Shown one piece after another: positions 1 through 9,841 of a stretch of 26,287 nt of DNA. Position 1 is the first letter of the stretch. Each line of letters opens with the position of its first letter. The notes beneath the pieces were generated by a model. It did not search any database, was not told where the DNA came from, and saw nothing but the letters and a program-made list of their open reading frames with translations. The position numbers and the translations under genes are program-made. Source of the stretch: Parasitella parasitica (taxonomy: Eukaryota; Mucoromycota; Mucoromycetes; Mucorales; Mucoraceae); NCBI GenBank assembly GCA_025201805.1, contig MU619287.1, positions 60,541 through 86,827 of the forward strand, in the 5' to 3' direction.

Positions 1-353
1 AAATGAATCTATACAAAGCTTTCGAAGTACTACTTGTCAATCTACTTTTCTATCTATTTACCAATTCAATTAATCAACAAACCTGATTGATTTTTTCAAT
101 CGCAATACTGATGTATATCATGCTTTTTTTTTTCTTTTTTGGTAAGAGCACCCATTTTGGCATTGGGTATAACAATAATAGAAAAACAAGATAACATATT
201 CAATTCATTTTTAGACCTGAGCAGAATTATTTCAGCTATTACTTAAAGGCCTTGTTAGCCAAGTAAAAATTGTACAAAAATAAATTTTGACTTTGGCACT
301 TAGATCATAAAGTACTAGAATATGATACAAGTTCTATAAAAGGTTGCTGTTTT

Positions 354-559
354 CAGGGCTGCGCCCTTAAATTGAACCAAGAAAAAAACTCTTTGAATCT
401 GTTCGGTATAGTTTCACAGTTGTGTTCGTGTCCCGTATTCTCTTATGTGTCCCATTTTCATGTTGATGTCCCACTTTCATATTAACGTATTGGTGACCCA
501 TTTTTGTAATCGTGTCCCAACTCAATTTGGAAATGACCAAAATTTATTTTCATTGGCCC
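354..559. repeat. Possible transposon end: CAGGG hairpin plus array of 19-21 bp repeats
   Basis: At 354-367 the strand reads CAGGGCTGCGCCCT, in which AGGGC and GCCCT form a short hairpin. About 60 bp later a degenerate array of TGTCCC-like units begins at 429, 448, 467, 494, 513, 534 and 554. The spacing is 19, 19, 27, 19, 21 and 20 bp. The best units share TGTCCCA followed by a TTTTCAT-like stretch. One inverted GGGACA lies at 631-636. DNA transposons often have a short terminal inverted repeat followed by subterminal repeats that bind transposase, so this may be one end of such an element. No matching opposite terminus was found in the window, so the transposon reading is inference while the periodic repeats are directly visible. 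Confidence 0.5.
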
Positions 560-1106
560 AACCTAGTTTCGTCAACAGTAATTATCTATATTTTTTTGTA
601 TTAATGTGAAACCAAAATGTTGAGTTGATAGGGACAGTTATTTTCAATATTTACAACCAGTACGGGTACACTGTACGTGGTGTACATAATATTGCCGTAC
701 AAGATATAGCCTGTCCTTTGATTACCAGATATAGATATCATTTGATCCTGCCGTGCAGGAATCACCCGAATGCCGGACACTTTTAGGCTGGTTTACTGTG
801 GTTTTGGTCATTAATAGTCGTGCACCATAGAGCTGTTGGGCACTGTATGCTGGAGTTGTTGGTTCCATTGTCTCATCATAGACTAGATCTTGGCTGTAAA
901 ACAACTTTTCCTGCATCTATTAAAGTCATACTGAGAGACAGTATCAATTAACAAAACATCTTTATGTGACAATTTCTTAATATATGCGTTCTTTTTTCCT
1001 AAAATTAATGGCATAATCGTGGTGTGCCAATGATTTTTGTGCCAATAATTTTGGACAAGGAGGTAATAGGAGCCATAATCAACCTTTTTTTTTTTTTTTT
1101 ACTGAC
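560..1106. other. Intergenic, upstream region of the Nrk1 gene
   Basis: No convincing gene. A 64-codon open frame on the minus strand (722-916) matches nothing I recognise and could be chance or a relic of the putative element to its left. A T-run at 1084-1100 lies directly upstream of the Nrk1 start and probably belongs to its promoter or leader. Confidence 0.5.
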
Positions 1107-1976
1107 ATGACAAAGGTCTTCACAATTGGCATAGGGTAGGTTTAATCAAAACAACACTGTAATATTAGTATTTTGACCTGGGAATAGTGGGCCATCTTGT
1201 TCTGGAAAAACGGTATGCATCATGTATCGATGATTAGCTCTGTTAAATAATTTTTCAATAATATACACACATGATTATAATAGACAGCAACACGCATACT
1301 TTGTCAGATAGTTAAGAGTACAACCATCATATATCAGGATGATTTTTACAAGGTAAACACATAGAAAATACTATATATTCAAGAAATTTACAAAAAAATT
1401 TTTCAATAGGAAGAGAAACTAATTCCCCTCGATCCGAATACCAAGTTAGCTAACTGGGATTGTCCAGAGTCTGTCGATTTCAATTTATTCGCAAAGAATA
1501 TCGAATACGCAAAGATTCACAATGGACAGCTTCCTGAAGGATTTAAATCCACTGAAGTGAGAAATGTGCATGATGGCTCCAGTTTAGTGAGTCAAGAAAC
1601 GTTTATCAAGTTACAGCGAATTCTTGCTCCCTTGTTTGAGAAATATGCTAATGCCACTTTGATATTTGTTGATGGGTTTCTGCTTTATTGGGACGACAAC
1701 GTTTCTCAACAGTTGGATTGCAAAATCAGCTTCAAAGCGTCATATGAAACTCTGAAAACAAGAAGGGGAAGCCGACAAGGATATCATTCTTTAGAAGGCT
1801 ACTGGGTTGATCCACCCGATTATTTTGATAAAATTGTGTGGCCCGAGTATTTAAAGCAAAGTGAACATGGCGAGACAATTGACGATTTATTGGCCATTAA
1901 TACAGACGAATTTGGCATCGATGAAACAGTATTGAAAGTAGCAAAAAAGATTGTGCAAGATTTGATGTGTGAATAA
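1107..1976 (+). CDS. NRK1: Nicotinamide riboside kinase (Nrk1 family)
   Basis: This kinase phosphorylates nicotinamide riboside to NMN in the NAD salvage pathway, in the cytosol. The rebuilt exons are 1107-1135, 1188-1212, 1284-1352 and 1410-1976, giving 229 aa; yeast Nrk1 is close to 240 aa. Exon 1 encodes MTKVFTIGI, and exons 1-2 together make the Walker A loop GGPSCSGKT (K17). Exon 3 supplies the family motif QDDFYK (residues 36-41) with the catalytic Asp. Exon 4 carries the NWDCPESVDF stretch, the VDGF motif, and the lid and substrate region RRGSRQGY and WVDPPDYFD, all as in yeast Nrk1. All introns are GT-AG (52, 71 and 57 bp) and keep frame. The first two exons are only 29 and 25 nt, so automated gene callers may miss them. 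An AATAAA overlaps the stop codon (1972-1977). The neighbouring PPR gene converges from 15 bp away. Confidence 0.93.
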
Positions 1977-1977
1977 A
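1972..1977 (+). terminator. Polyadenylation signal AATAAA overlapping the Nrk1 stop codon
   Basis: The sequence GAATAAAG at 1971-1978 contains the TAA stop (1974-1976) within the hexamer AATAAA. If it is used, cleavage would fall about 10-30 nt downstream, inside the 3' end of the convergent PPR gene. Confidence 0.45.
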
Positions 1978-1991
1978 GTTTATTTGTGATA

Positions 1992-3542
1992 TTATACATT
2001 AGATTTTGCCAAGATACAATTCAGTCTTTCTATCAATTCAGGATTGGGCTCAACTGTTGAGGCTTCCCATTTGTTTTTCATCTTCAATAAGCGATTTTTT
2101 GATAGTCTCGCAACAGAACATGTTCTTATGCTTAGTTTTTCAGTGGTCTTGCTGACTGTGCTAAGGAAAACAAACGCTTCCAAAGCAGATTTGGTATCAC
2201 CTAAATCAAGAAAAGCAGATACGAGGGTATACATTGTTTTCGAATTCGGCTTTACTTGGATGTCTTTCATGTGTTGATATAATTTGTCTAGTGCGTCTAT
2301 GTTTGCTTTTCTTTCGAGATCCTCCTTGTCATCAAAGTTGGACACATCAACCTCTGCCTCAAATCTGGGCGTTGGGCTCATAAATGAGCTAAATAGTGCA
2401 TTGTATATAGAAATATTTGGCTGCACTTTGACATCTTTCATCGAGTATAACGCAGCAATAGCTTCACTCCGTCTGCCATCGTGTACCATCAAATCAATGT
2501 ATATCCTAAAGCTTTCACCATCTACCACAGGTCCTGCTTTCTTCGGTGACCTCTTTTGTTTCCTTTTCCCATTTTTCAACATTTGCTCAAACAAATCGCA
2601 TGCTCGATCGCTAAACCCGTTACAAGCGTAACCCGCCATTACCACATTCCAAATAGCAGATGTGTCTAATAATTTCTTGGAGCCGTTTGATTTCGCTTCA
2701 TCAAACATTCGATCTATGCCATCTACATCACCCATTTTACCCATAGCGTGTAGCAAGGTCGAATAAGTATAGTGGTCTGGCTGTAGGGCTCTTGAAATCA
2801 TATCGTGGTAGAGTTTTTGAGCGGTTCGTAGGTCCAAGAGCTGTGCTGCAATGTGTATCAATGAATTGAATGTTGACAAATCAGGCTGTATTGCAACTTT
2901 TTCTATCTTTTTGCCAGTTGCTTCGTCTATTATATAAGATTGTTGCATTTCATCCAATAATTGTAATGTGTCTATTAGGTGATGAGGTTGCTTGCGCTTC
3001 ACAGTTTTTCCACCGATCCAATTGATCAAACTGTTGTATTCTGACAGTCGCAAGAAATGCCCTTGCCGCTTCATATCGTCTACCAGGGCGTTCAATCGAT
3101 GCAGGTTCTTTGTAGTTGCTCGGGATCGAATAGTGTATAAGAATAGGGTCTGATAGTTTTTCCGTGTCAGACAGTTTAGATAATCGTTATTGTACAGATA
3201 TGTGTATAAGGGCCATATTTGATCAATGTCTTGTGTGGACAAGGAGCGGTAGAAATCTGCCATTACGATTGCCTTATTTCGACGCATAGCTATGTCTGTG
3301 TCTTGCGCATCCGAAATTACATTGGTGTTCATTTGTGTCAGGATTTTAGTCATGCTGGCCCTATTATTGCTACTTGTGCTGCTGCTGCTGCTGTTGCTGC
3401 TATACGATTGAAATAATGCTAACGGAAATAGAGGGGGCGCCCGGGACAGTAAAGATGGACGCACTTTTCGAGACAGGGTATTGCAGTATATACATTTCGT
3501 TGGACTCGGCACACTATTCAATCGATGCCAGAGCCTTCGCAT
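1992..3542 (-). CDS. Mitochondrial pentatricopeptide-repeat (PPR) protein
   Basis: A single-exon 516-aa protein. The N-terminus (about residues 1-60) is rich in Arg, Ser and Leu and has no acidic residue, typical of a mitochondrial presequence. It includes a poly-Ser stretch near residues 48-57 encoded by a trinucleotide-type repeat. Helical-pair PPR units follow. The clearest start at about residue 220 (PDLSTFNSLIHIAAQL), 255 (PDHYTYSTLLHAMGKM), 293, 341, 375 (PNISIYNALFSSF) and 432 (PNSKTMYTLVSAFLDL). PPR proteins bind single-stranded RNA, and in fungi they mostly act in stability, processing or translation of mitochondrial transcripts. That role is inferred from the family; I cannot name the orthologue. 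The first ATG is chosen because it carries the presequence; M63 would lose it. It is divergent from the gene at 3657 with a 114-bp shared upstream region, and convergent with Nrk1. Confidence 0.85.
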   Translation of the reverse strand: MRRLWHRLNSVPSPTKCIYCNTLSRKVRPSLLSRAPPLFPLALFQSYSSNSSSSSTSSNNRASMTKILTQMNTNVISDAQDTDIAMRRNKAIVMADFYRSLSTQDIDQIWPLYTYLYNNDYLNCLTRKNYQTLFLYTIRSRATTKNLHRLNALVDDMKRQGHFLRLSEYNSLINWIGGKTVKRKQPHHLIDTLQLLDEMQQSYIIDEATGKKIEKVAIQPDLSTFNSLIHIAAQLLDLRTAQKLYHDMISRALQPDHYTYSTLLHAMGKMGDVDGIDRMFDEAKSNGSKKLLDTSAIWNVVMAGYACNGFSDRACDLFEQMLKNGKRKQKRSPKKAGPVVDGESFRIYIDLMVHDGRRSEAIAALYSMKDVKVQPNISIYNALFSSFMSPTPRFEAEVDVSNFDDKEDLERKANIDALDKLYQHMKDIQVKPNSKTMYTLVSAFLDLGDTKSALEAFVFLSTVSKTTEKLSIRTCSVARLSKNRLLKMKNKWEASTVEPNPELIERLNCILAKSNV

Positions 3543-3656
3543 AATTCTCTTTCTTTAATTTAGGGGGGGGGAGGGCTGGACCTTGATTTTTCTTTTGTAA
3601 TTTAGCAGGGAAAAGAAAAGAAAAAGAGATGTGTCAAAACAAATAATTTTTCCAAG
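3543..3656. promoter_or_regulatory. Divergent promoter region between PPR and the 110-aa gene
   Basis: Only 114 bp separate the two opposite start codons, so both promoters must be here. The stretch holds a G8 run at about 3565-3572 and purine-rich and pyrimidine-rich tracts. No clear TATA box is seen. Confidence 0.4.
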
Positions 3657-3989
3657 ATGCTTGACTGGGCTGTACGCTGTTATAATGAAGGGTGGAGAAA
3701 GAAGGAGGGACAACGCTCCTTGCAAGACGTCACGGCAAGTGACTATACAAATGTCATCTCGAGGTTCGTGCTTGTGGAGCATTCAGCCTGTCGCAAAGAG
3801 CTCTTCGACACCAGAAACACTGGCGTTGCCGATAAAATGATCACATCAACTATATTATCTTTGCCGAATGATGTTTCCGAAGCTCCCTCAGAGACCTTGG
3901 TCTTTCAAGTTATGAATTTGGCACTCGCCGATAGCACTTTGACTGATTTCGCAAAATATGATGAAACACACGCCCGTTTTCTCGCCTAG
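3657..3989 (+). CDS. Unrecognised 110-aa protein
   Basis: An uninterrupted frame of 110 codons from ATG 3657 to TAG 3987. I do not recognise the family. The composition looks like a real folded soluble protein: mixed helix-like segments with conserved-looking stretches such as DWAVRCYNEGWRKKEGQRSL near the start, VEHSACRKELFDTRN in the middle and ETLVFQVMNLALADS near the end. There is no signal peptide and no membrane segment. It has two cysteines, C8 and C45. Its start lies 114 bp from the PPR start on the opposite strand, so the pair may share regulation. Shadow frames here on the same and opposite strands (3555-3840) are shorter and repetitive in composition, which favours this frame. It could be a lineage-specific small protein; no function is inferred. 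Confidence 0.6.
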   Translation: MLDWAVRCYNEGWRKKEGQRSLQDVTASDYTNVISRFVLVEHSACRKELFDTRNTGVADKMITSTILSLPNDVSEAPSETLVFQVMNLALADSTLTDFAKYDETHARFLA

Positions 3990-4294
3990 AAAGAGCAGAC
4001 GATCAAACAACGCTTATTCTACAATAACCTTCTTTGATAGATTTTGGCAGATCCGGCTGCAGAGCAATTGATTCATAACCAAACATTAGAAAGGTAACCG
4101 TGATACCTTCGAAACACCACTAGTAGTGCATACAGTATCACAACCGGCAAGGTAATAATCAAATTGTGTTCGTATCTTGAGCTTTGAAAAAAACAGTCGA
4201 TGCATAGTAGAATAGCATATGCATGCAGAAAGAACCTCCGAAAAGTTTTTAAAATCCACCGTGCATCTAAATCATAAAGTTTATTCATTTATTG
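3990..4294. other. Intergenic; 3' ends of two convergent genes
   Basis: This holds the 3' flank of the 110-aa gene and the 3' end of the kelch gene. On the minus strand two AATAAA hexamers (complement of 4288-4293 and 4280-4285) follow the kelch stop within 2 and 10 nt and probably direct its polyadenylation. A 71-codon minus-strand frame (4073-4288) lies in this 3' region and has no support. Confidence 0.5.
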
Positions 4295-6342
4295 TCAATC
4301 TATGGAAACATCAGGCTTTGTTATAGGAGTAGAATTTCTTGCATTGCCAGAGTTTTGCTGCACAGCAACATCTGGAATGCTGACTGAGGCAACCGCTGTC
4401 GTCGCAGTCGTTGCTGGTGAAAATCGTATCGCTGCCTCTTGTTCTTCACCACTTGGTTGATATGGTTTAATAAGCTCAGCAGTTACATTTTTTGAACCAA
4501 GGTCTGCCACTGGGTACGATTGTACATAAGGGCCTTCGATAGTATCCCAATCAAACGCCATTTGTTCTGCTCCATCCTCGTTAGATGGCTTTTTGTCATT
4601 CTTTCTCTTCTTTATGACAAAGAAAGCAATCAAGCCAACTATCAAAGTGCCCTATTTACGCTATTAAACACGTGCAAAAATATCAATAGAGCAGAATACA
4701 TACTCCAATAGCACCACCAACAGCTCCACCGATAGTCGCTGCATTTCCGTTTTTAGGCTCCGCTATTTCCGTGGGCTGAGCCTCTCCTGTGCTTTTTATG
4801 AATGCGATTGCATGAGGGTCACTCACGTTCAACGTAAGGACTGTGGCATAAGTATCGTACTGGGAATTTTCAGTGGCATAGCCAAAAAGAATATATACAA
4901 TTTTCTTTGCTTCATCCAAAATAGCTAGTTTGTATCATCAATTTGAGTTTGTGTGGAATGTATTTGATGCACAAAATGCATGTACCTGAATGTTCCGCTC
5001 TGGATGTGATACCATGATCAGGCAGGCTAATAGTATTACATGATGTCCAAGCAAAGTTTTCGAGGCTTGCGACAAAGCAAAAATCTTTGGAAGCTGCAAT
5101 TATGAAATGGTAAGCAAACTAGCCTAAAAAAACAGCAACACATAACCTACGGTTTATCTGGTTCATTGTGCCGCCGTATAACAAAACATGTTGACCAGAA
5201 GGTACTATATGACTAGGTTAAAATATACGTTGATACAAAATTGTGTATTTATAGCAATTACTTACAAAGCGTCGTTGTATGGTCTGTTCTTGCTGAGGGG
5301 AATGCACCACCAAACTGCTGTGTGCCCCAAGTGGACGTTACTGTATTAAATACGATTGCTTCGTTTAGAGTCTGATTTTCAGTTCCTTGCGTAACTATCG
5401 CATTATACCAGCCCCCGAAATAGTAAATTGTTTTGCTAGAAGTGTGGTAAACAGAGGATTGGCAATAGTAGTCGGCTGATGGGACATTGCGTTGAGGAAT
5501 CACTCGCCATGGCTTTAAAGATTGTAAACACGAAAGCATAAACATAGAATGAGTACACTATCTTACATTATTTCCGCCATTATTTATATCAAGAGTTGTC
5601 ATTCGATAGTATCCAATTTTTGATCTGGTGAGATCAGTAGTGAAAATAGGATTTGTAATATTCACATTCGTAGTGGTATCCAAGTACCAAGTGTACTTTG
5701 GATAATCTTCTACACCGCCATAAAAGAAAAATTTGGATAGATCTGGAACATACGTTGATGTTGCTAAAAAGCTAATAGACAAAAAAAAAAAAAAAAATCA
5801 GGTCTTGGGCCATACTCCAAGTGAGAGTTCAAGCTTACATTTGTCTCGTTTGTCCATTAGGGCTATCATCAAAATCAGCAAGCGATTTCCATGCGTTTGT
5901 CTCTATATTGTATACTAAATGCTGAGGCGAAGAACTGGTGTTGGACTCTGGCATTCCTCCACTGAGAAGCAGGTTTTTCCCATCGCTAAAAGGTACAAAT
6001 TGAGGCTTGATTCTAGGTTGGTACGTGGCAAGATTCGAGTTAGTTGCATTTGTGATTTCTTGCCATTTTGTTGCCAAATCTTCGGTAACGCTTGCTATGT
6101 CCAGAGTCAAAAGAGATGTATCGACACCTGATTGCAGGGAACCGCCAAAACAGTAGATTTTTCCGCTTAATAATGTGCAGCCTATATTATATAAAATGTA
6201 CACTCAGGAAAAGTTTAATATGTGATCTAGATATAAACATACGTGTTCCTTTTCTTGGAGTAGGTGTTATGTATGACTGAGCATAAGCTGATGAAATAGC
6301 AAAAGCAAAAGATGTTGCAACTGAACAGAAAAGAAAGCGCAT
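4295..6342 (-). CDS. Kelch-repeat type I membrane protein
   Basis: Eight exons join in frame: 6243-6342, 5839-6181, 5567-5771, 5266-5512, 5151-5204, 4986-5093, 4704-4924 and 4295-4651. Introns are 52-67 bp with GT-AG ends. The product is 544 aa. Residues 1-22 form a signal peptide (MRFLFCSVATSFAFAISSAYA). The lumenal part carries kelch blades with the diglycine mark: KIYCFGGS, NLLLSGGM, KFFFYGGV, TIYYFGGW, HVLLYGGT and, less clearly, IVYILFGY. Conserved SARTDHT- and SRAEHS-like turns are present. A Gly-rich helix and hydrophobic stretch near residues 416-439 (GTLIVGLIAFFVI) is followed by KKRK, the usual stop-transfer, and a tail of about 105 aa rich in Ala, Thr, Glu and Ser. The topology is therefore secreted propeller, one membrane span, cytoplasmic tail. 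Ligand and role are unknown; a cell-surface receptor or wall sensor is only a guess. Confidence 0.85.
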
Positions 6343-6377
6343 TTCTTTGTCGTTGGGCAAAGTAGAGTAAGGGAGCA

Positions 6378-6386
6378 CTATTTATA
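6378..6386 (-). promoter_or_regulatory. TATA box of the kelch gene
   Basis: The minus strand reads TATAAATAG here, 36-44 bp upstream of the chosen ATG (6342). This supports that start over the in-frame ATG at 6378, which overlaps the TATA box. The 5' leader must be very short. Confidence 0.6.
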
Positions 6387-9300
6387 CTTTTTTCGAGTTG
6401 GCTTTTTAGGGAAAAAAAAAATCAAAGTTCTACAGTGCAATCCAAGGCACCATGCAATCGCTTGTATGCTCTCAAATGAATTATTGATAACAATCTACAG
6501 GATCGATGTGCCATAAGATCCACTCTGAAAACTTTGATATAAGCATCCCAAACTATAATGTATCCTGTGAATTGTACGCTGTTATTTGCCCTTAAAATTT
6601 GAGCCATATTTAGAAGCTTTTACGCAGCCCCAAGACACTTCTCCTTTTACTGCAAGATATATTTACAGTTAGAGCAAAGCCAACACCCAGTGGTGACACA
6701 AAACCTTAAATATCTGAAGGTTGCCCAATGGTCAACTACTTCCCAGCATTCTCAATAAAGCACATCCATTGATACACTTTCTTGCTATGTTAAATTTCCC
6801 TCTTTATTGCTTTTCATTTGTACTAAAATCTGTAATAAAGGTCTTTCTGAGACTGTCTTCTATATTACTGACTAAGAGATGATTTAAAGGAGCGTAAGAC
6901 ATTTGGTGTTTTCTTGTACATATGCCATCTAATTCAATATTAGTCTTGTTTTCTCTTTGACTAAAAATATCTAAAATGTGCTGTCAGAGCCTTTGTATTT
7001 TTGAGAGAAAGTTAATTTCCTTCAGACTCTTAGCCTCTGCTATGCGTCCTTTAAACTTTGTTGCCGTCGATCAAGATTTTATAACTTTACAAAGAACAGA
7101 GTAATTACAATAAGCCCTAAGAAAGGTAATAAGCTCCTACTAATACTATCTCACAGTTTAATAATATTGAGAACTTTTATGAAATAAATCATTGCTACAG
7201 TAAGGATTTTCATTTTTTCGTATGTGCTATTGTTTGTCACGACTTGGATGTATAATCCGCTATCAACTAAACGAATTAACAAGCCTAATGGTGCGGGCAA
7301 AGATGAGAGATTTGAATATTATTGCTGCTGTCTGGGAGGGAGGACCTGCACAAGGGAAGGTCCATTTTGGTCATTTAAAAACAGTGTGACAAACAAGATA
7401 ACAGGAATACAGCGAAATGAACACAATCCAACGAAAAATTTTTAATTCCATTCGACGTTCAATCAAATGCATCCCATTTTTAAAATCTAATCAAGAATAT
7501 ATCAATATTAAAAAATAAAATAAACGATCATGTACAATAGTGGCCTTAAATCCAAAAAAGGAAACAGAAATTCTATTAGTTGGTTGTAGATGACAATGAT
7601 AAACGCCTTATTGGCCAAAAAAAAAAGCAATGTTTAGCATTGGTGGATGGGAACATGGTGGTTGACTTACCTATACAGTATTATCCCCCCCCCCCAACGG
7701 TGAGCGTGCCTGTCGCGCGTTTTTTGTTCAAAAAGAAGCGGGCTGATTGTGAAACTTGGTAGCTTTTACAATTGTTTGTTTTGGATCAAAGCAAGGAAAG
7801 GTGATACAAAGAGAAGCTGAGCGGTGCCAACAAGGCCAATGGCCATGGCCAACACTTGATCTCTACTCAGCACCCTATAATATAGAAAAAAGCCATTAGC
7901 AGTCTTAGTGATGCCTCACGATGAGGTATAAGGAAGGGAGAGTTTTCGAAAGCACTAAAGGTAAGTTTGTGGGCTGTTATGCTCGTTGGTGATGACTACA
8001 GGCGTAAATCTAGAGTGCCGCTTTTTTTTTTTTCCAAAAGACACCCTTCCTCTGCTGACACCTGATAGGGAGCGGAGGGTGGTGGTGGAGGAAGATGATT
8101 AACGGACCAAGGTTGCTATAAGAAAACATATTAACATGGAAACAGGAAAGATTTCTCAGTTACTCCTTCTTGTTGTCACCGGTACGTCGCTCACATCTAG
8201 TCGTGAAAGTTCATTAAATTTTATCGGTAAAATGCTGATTATAGTGAAAACAACTTGAGATGTTGTTTTCGCAAGATACCAACTCCTTTTAGATGAAACC
8301 TGAGGTGTTTGGTCAAATTGTTCTTTTATGTAGTTTTTTGTTCGATAAAAATGCACAATTAAATGGATTTGAAGGAAAAGGATCCTTATTGCAAATACAG
8401 GGCATATGATAGTACTATAACCTATTGGTGGTGGTATGATTTAAATTATGCGTGGATAAATTTGTAGCTCGCGTACCAAACCATAATATGGCGCCAACGG
8501 TTTCAATGCAGTACAACAATCTTACAGACTTTAACTACCATCCAAATAAAACAAATTTGAGCATTGAATGTATCCAGGTATATAAACAGCAACTATGCCC
8601 CAATTGAATATGCTTCTTGAACTCACAAAAAAAAATTTTTTTTGCAACAATGCTGGATATTTTTCCTATGTTTGATTCATCGGGAAAATAGTTTCTGTCA
8701 AACGGCTTGTTTGTCTGTGTTGTCAATACTCAGAGAAAATATGCACAATGCACAAAGAAATCAAAGCACTAGCATTTGCATCTTTTTGAAATCGTAAAGT
8801 GTGCATTGTAATAACGATTGCGTGCTTACAATAACAGAACGTGTTTAGAGCGATCGTTTCTTGTCGGATGCTCTATTATATAAGAATGAATTTGGTCATA
8901 CCTGTAACACTGCCGATGTGAGCTTCTCGGTGATAACAAAATTCAATATAAACTTGCTTGCTATTCTGGATTCGTTAATGGTCATTCGCGTTTTAAGACT
9001 TCAAATACAAATGAAAGAAATACAAGCAAATATAAAGTATATGTCAAAAATAGATATATTAGCTTGACATTCGATCAACATTGGATTCATTCTCAAGTAC
9101 TTGATTAGATGAAAATGTTGGGAGGTATAATACATGCTATAATATAAATAAAATCCCGTCAATTTTAACCGGATGATTGCTATCTGTAGTGTGTAATAAT
9201 AGTTTGGAAGTTGTCGGCTAAACTTTGTCACTGTAGAAATCTATCTTCCAACAAATTGAACAATCTAATATGAATATCGCCGTCATATCCATATATCTTA

Positions 9301-9784
9301 GTTTGGATGGGCAAGTAAACCAAAAATAGAGGATGCTATATCTCGAGCTGCTGGCAATCTCGATTATATACACGGGCTTTGGCACAGCCTAAAAAGTTGC
9401 CAGCAATCATCAAGTACCATTCGAGCGAGCATTGTATGTATATATGGTTCACCAATATATAGTATCAATCAAGTCTTACCAGGTACTGATGTGTCTAAAA
9501 ATTAATTTTGATTTGCCTAAAAAAAAACTGTAATTCAATTCTGTATGGTGATATTTATAAGAAACACAAACACGCAATGGCAATCAAGCTATTTCAACCG
9601 TATTATTTGAGCCTGTCTTCATATCCAATTGAATGGAAAAAAGGAAAAAAAGTTATTAACATTTGACACGAATAAAACATCGGATCCTAACATATCTTAC
9701 CGGGTAACTAAAATCGAAACTGGTTCAAGTTTATTTTTAGATGATGGTGCCTTCATCACTTTTATCACTCAGTTCTTTCAATGC
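6387..9784. other. Gene-poor 3.4-kb stretch
   Basis: No protein gene could be supported on either strand. Open frames are under 80 codons, of low-complexity or erratic composition, and do not join through plausible introns into a known family. Visible structure: a run of about a dozen C at 7686-7697, a perfect 12-bp palindrome TGGCCATGGCCA at 7840-7851, short inverted repeat CCTCA-cga-TGAGG near 7914-7926, a T-run near 8022-8033, and a possible box C/D RNA at 7981-8073 (see findings). The right end is the upstream region of the chitin deacetylase gene. Confidence 0.5.
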
Positions 9785-9792
9785 TATAAATA
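9785..9792 (+). promoter_or_regulatory. TATA box of the chitin deacetylase gene
   Basis: TATAAATA lies 50-57 bp upstream of ATG 9842. It sits inside the longer open frame that begins near 9629, which argues that the first 71 codons of that frame are promoter, not protein. Confidence 0.65.
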
Positions 9793-9841
9793 CAGGAGAA
9801 TCAGCTTTGATTATAACATAGGAATAATTATCTTTATAGCT

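Noticed and set aside
2044..2631. Plus-strand open frames of 77 and 115 codons
   Set aside because: Antisense shadows of the PPR gene.
4073..4288. 71-codon hydrophobic minus-strand frame
   Set aside because: It lies in the 3' flank of the kelch gene directly after two AATAAA hexamers and has no motif.
9629..9841. N-terminal extension of the chitin deacetylase frame (71 codons)
   Set aside because: It contains the TATA box (9785-9792), and a clean signal peptide begins at ATG 9842.
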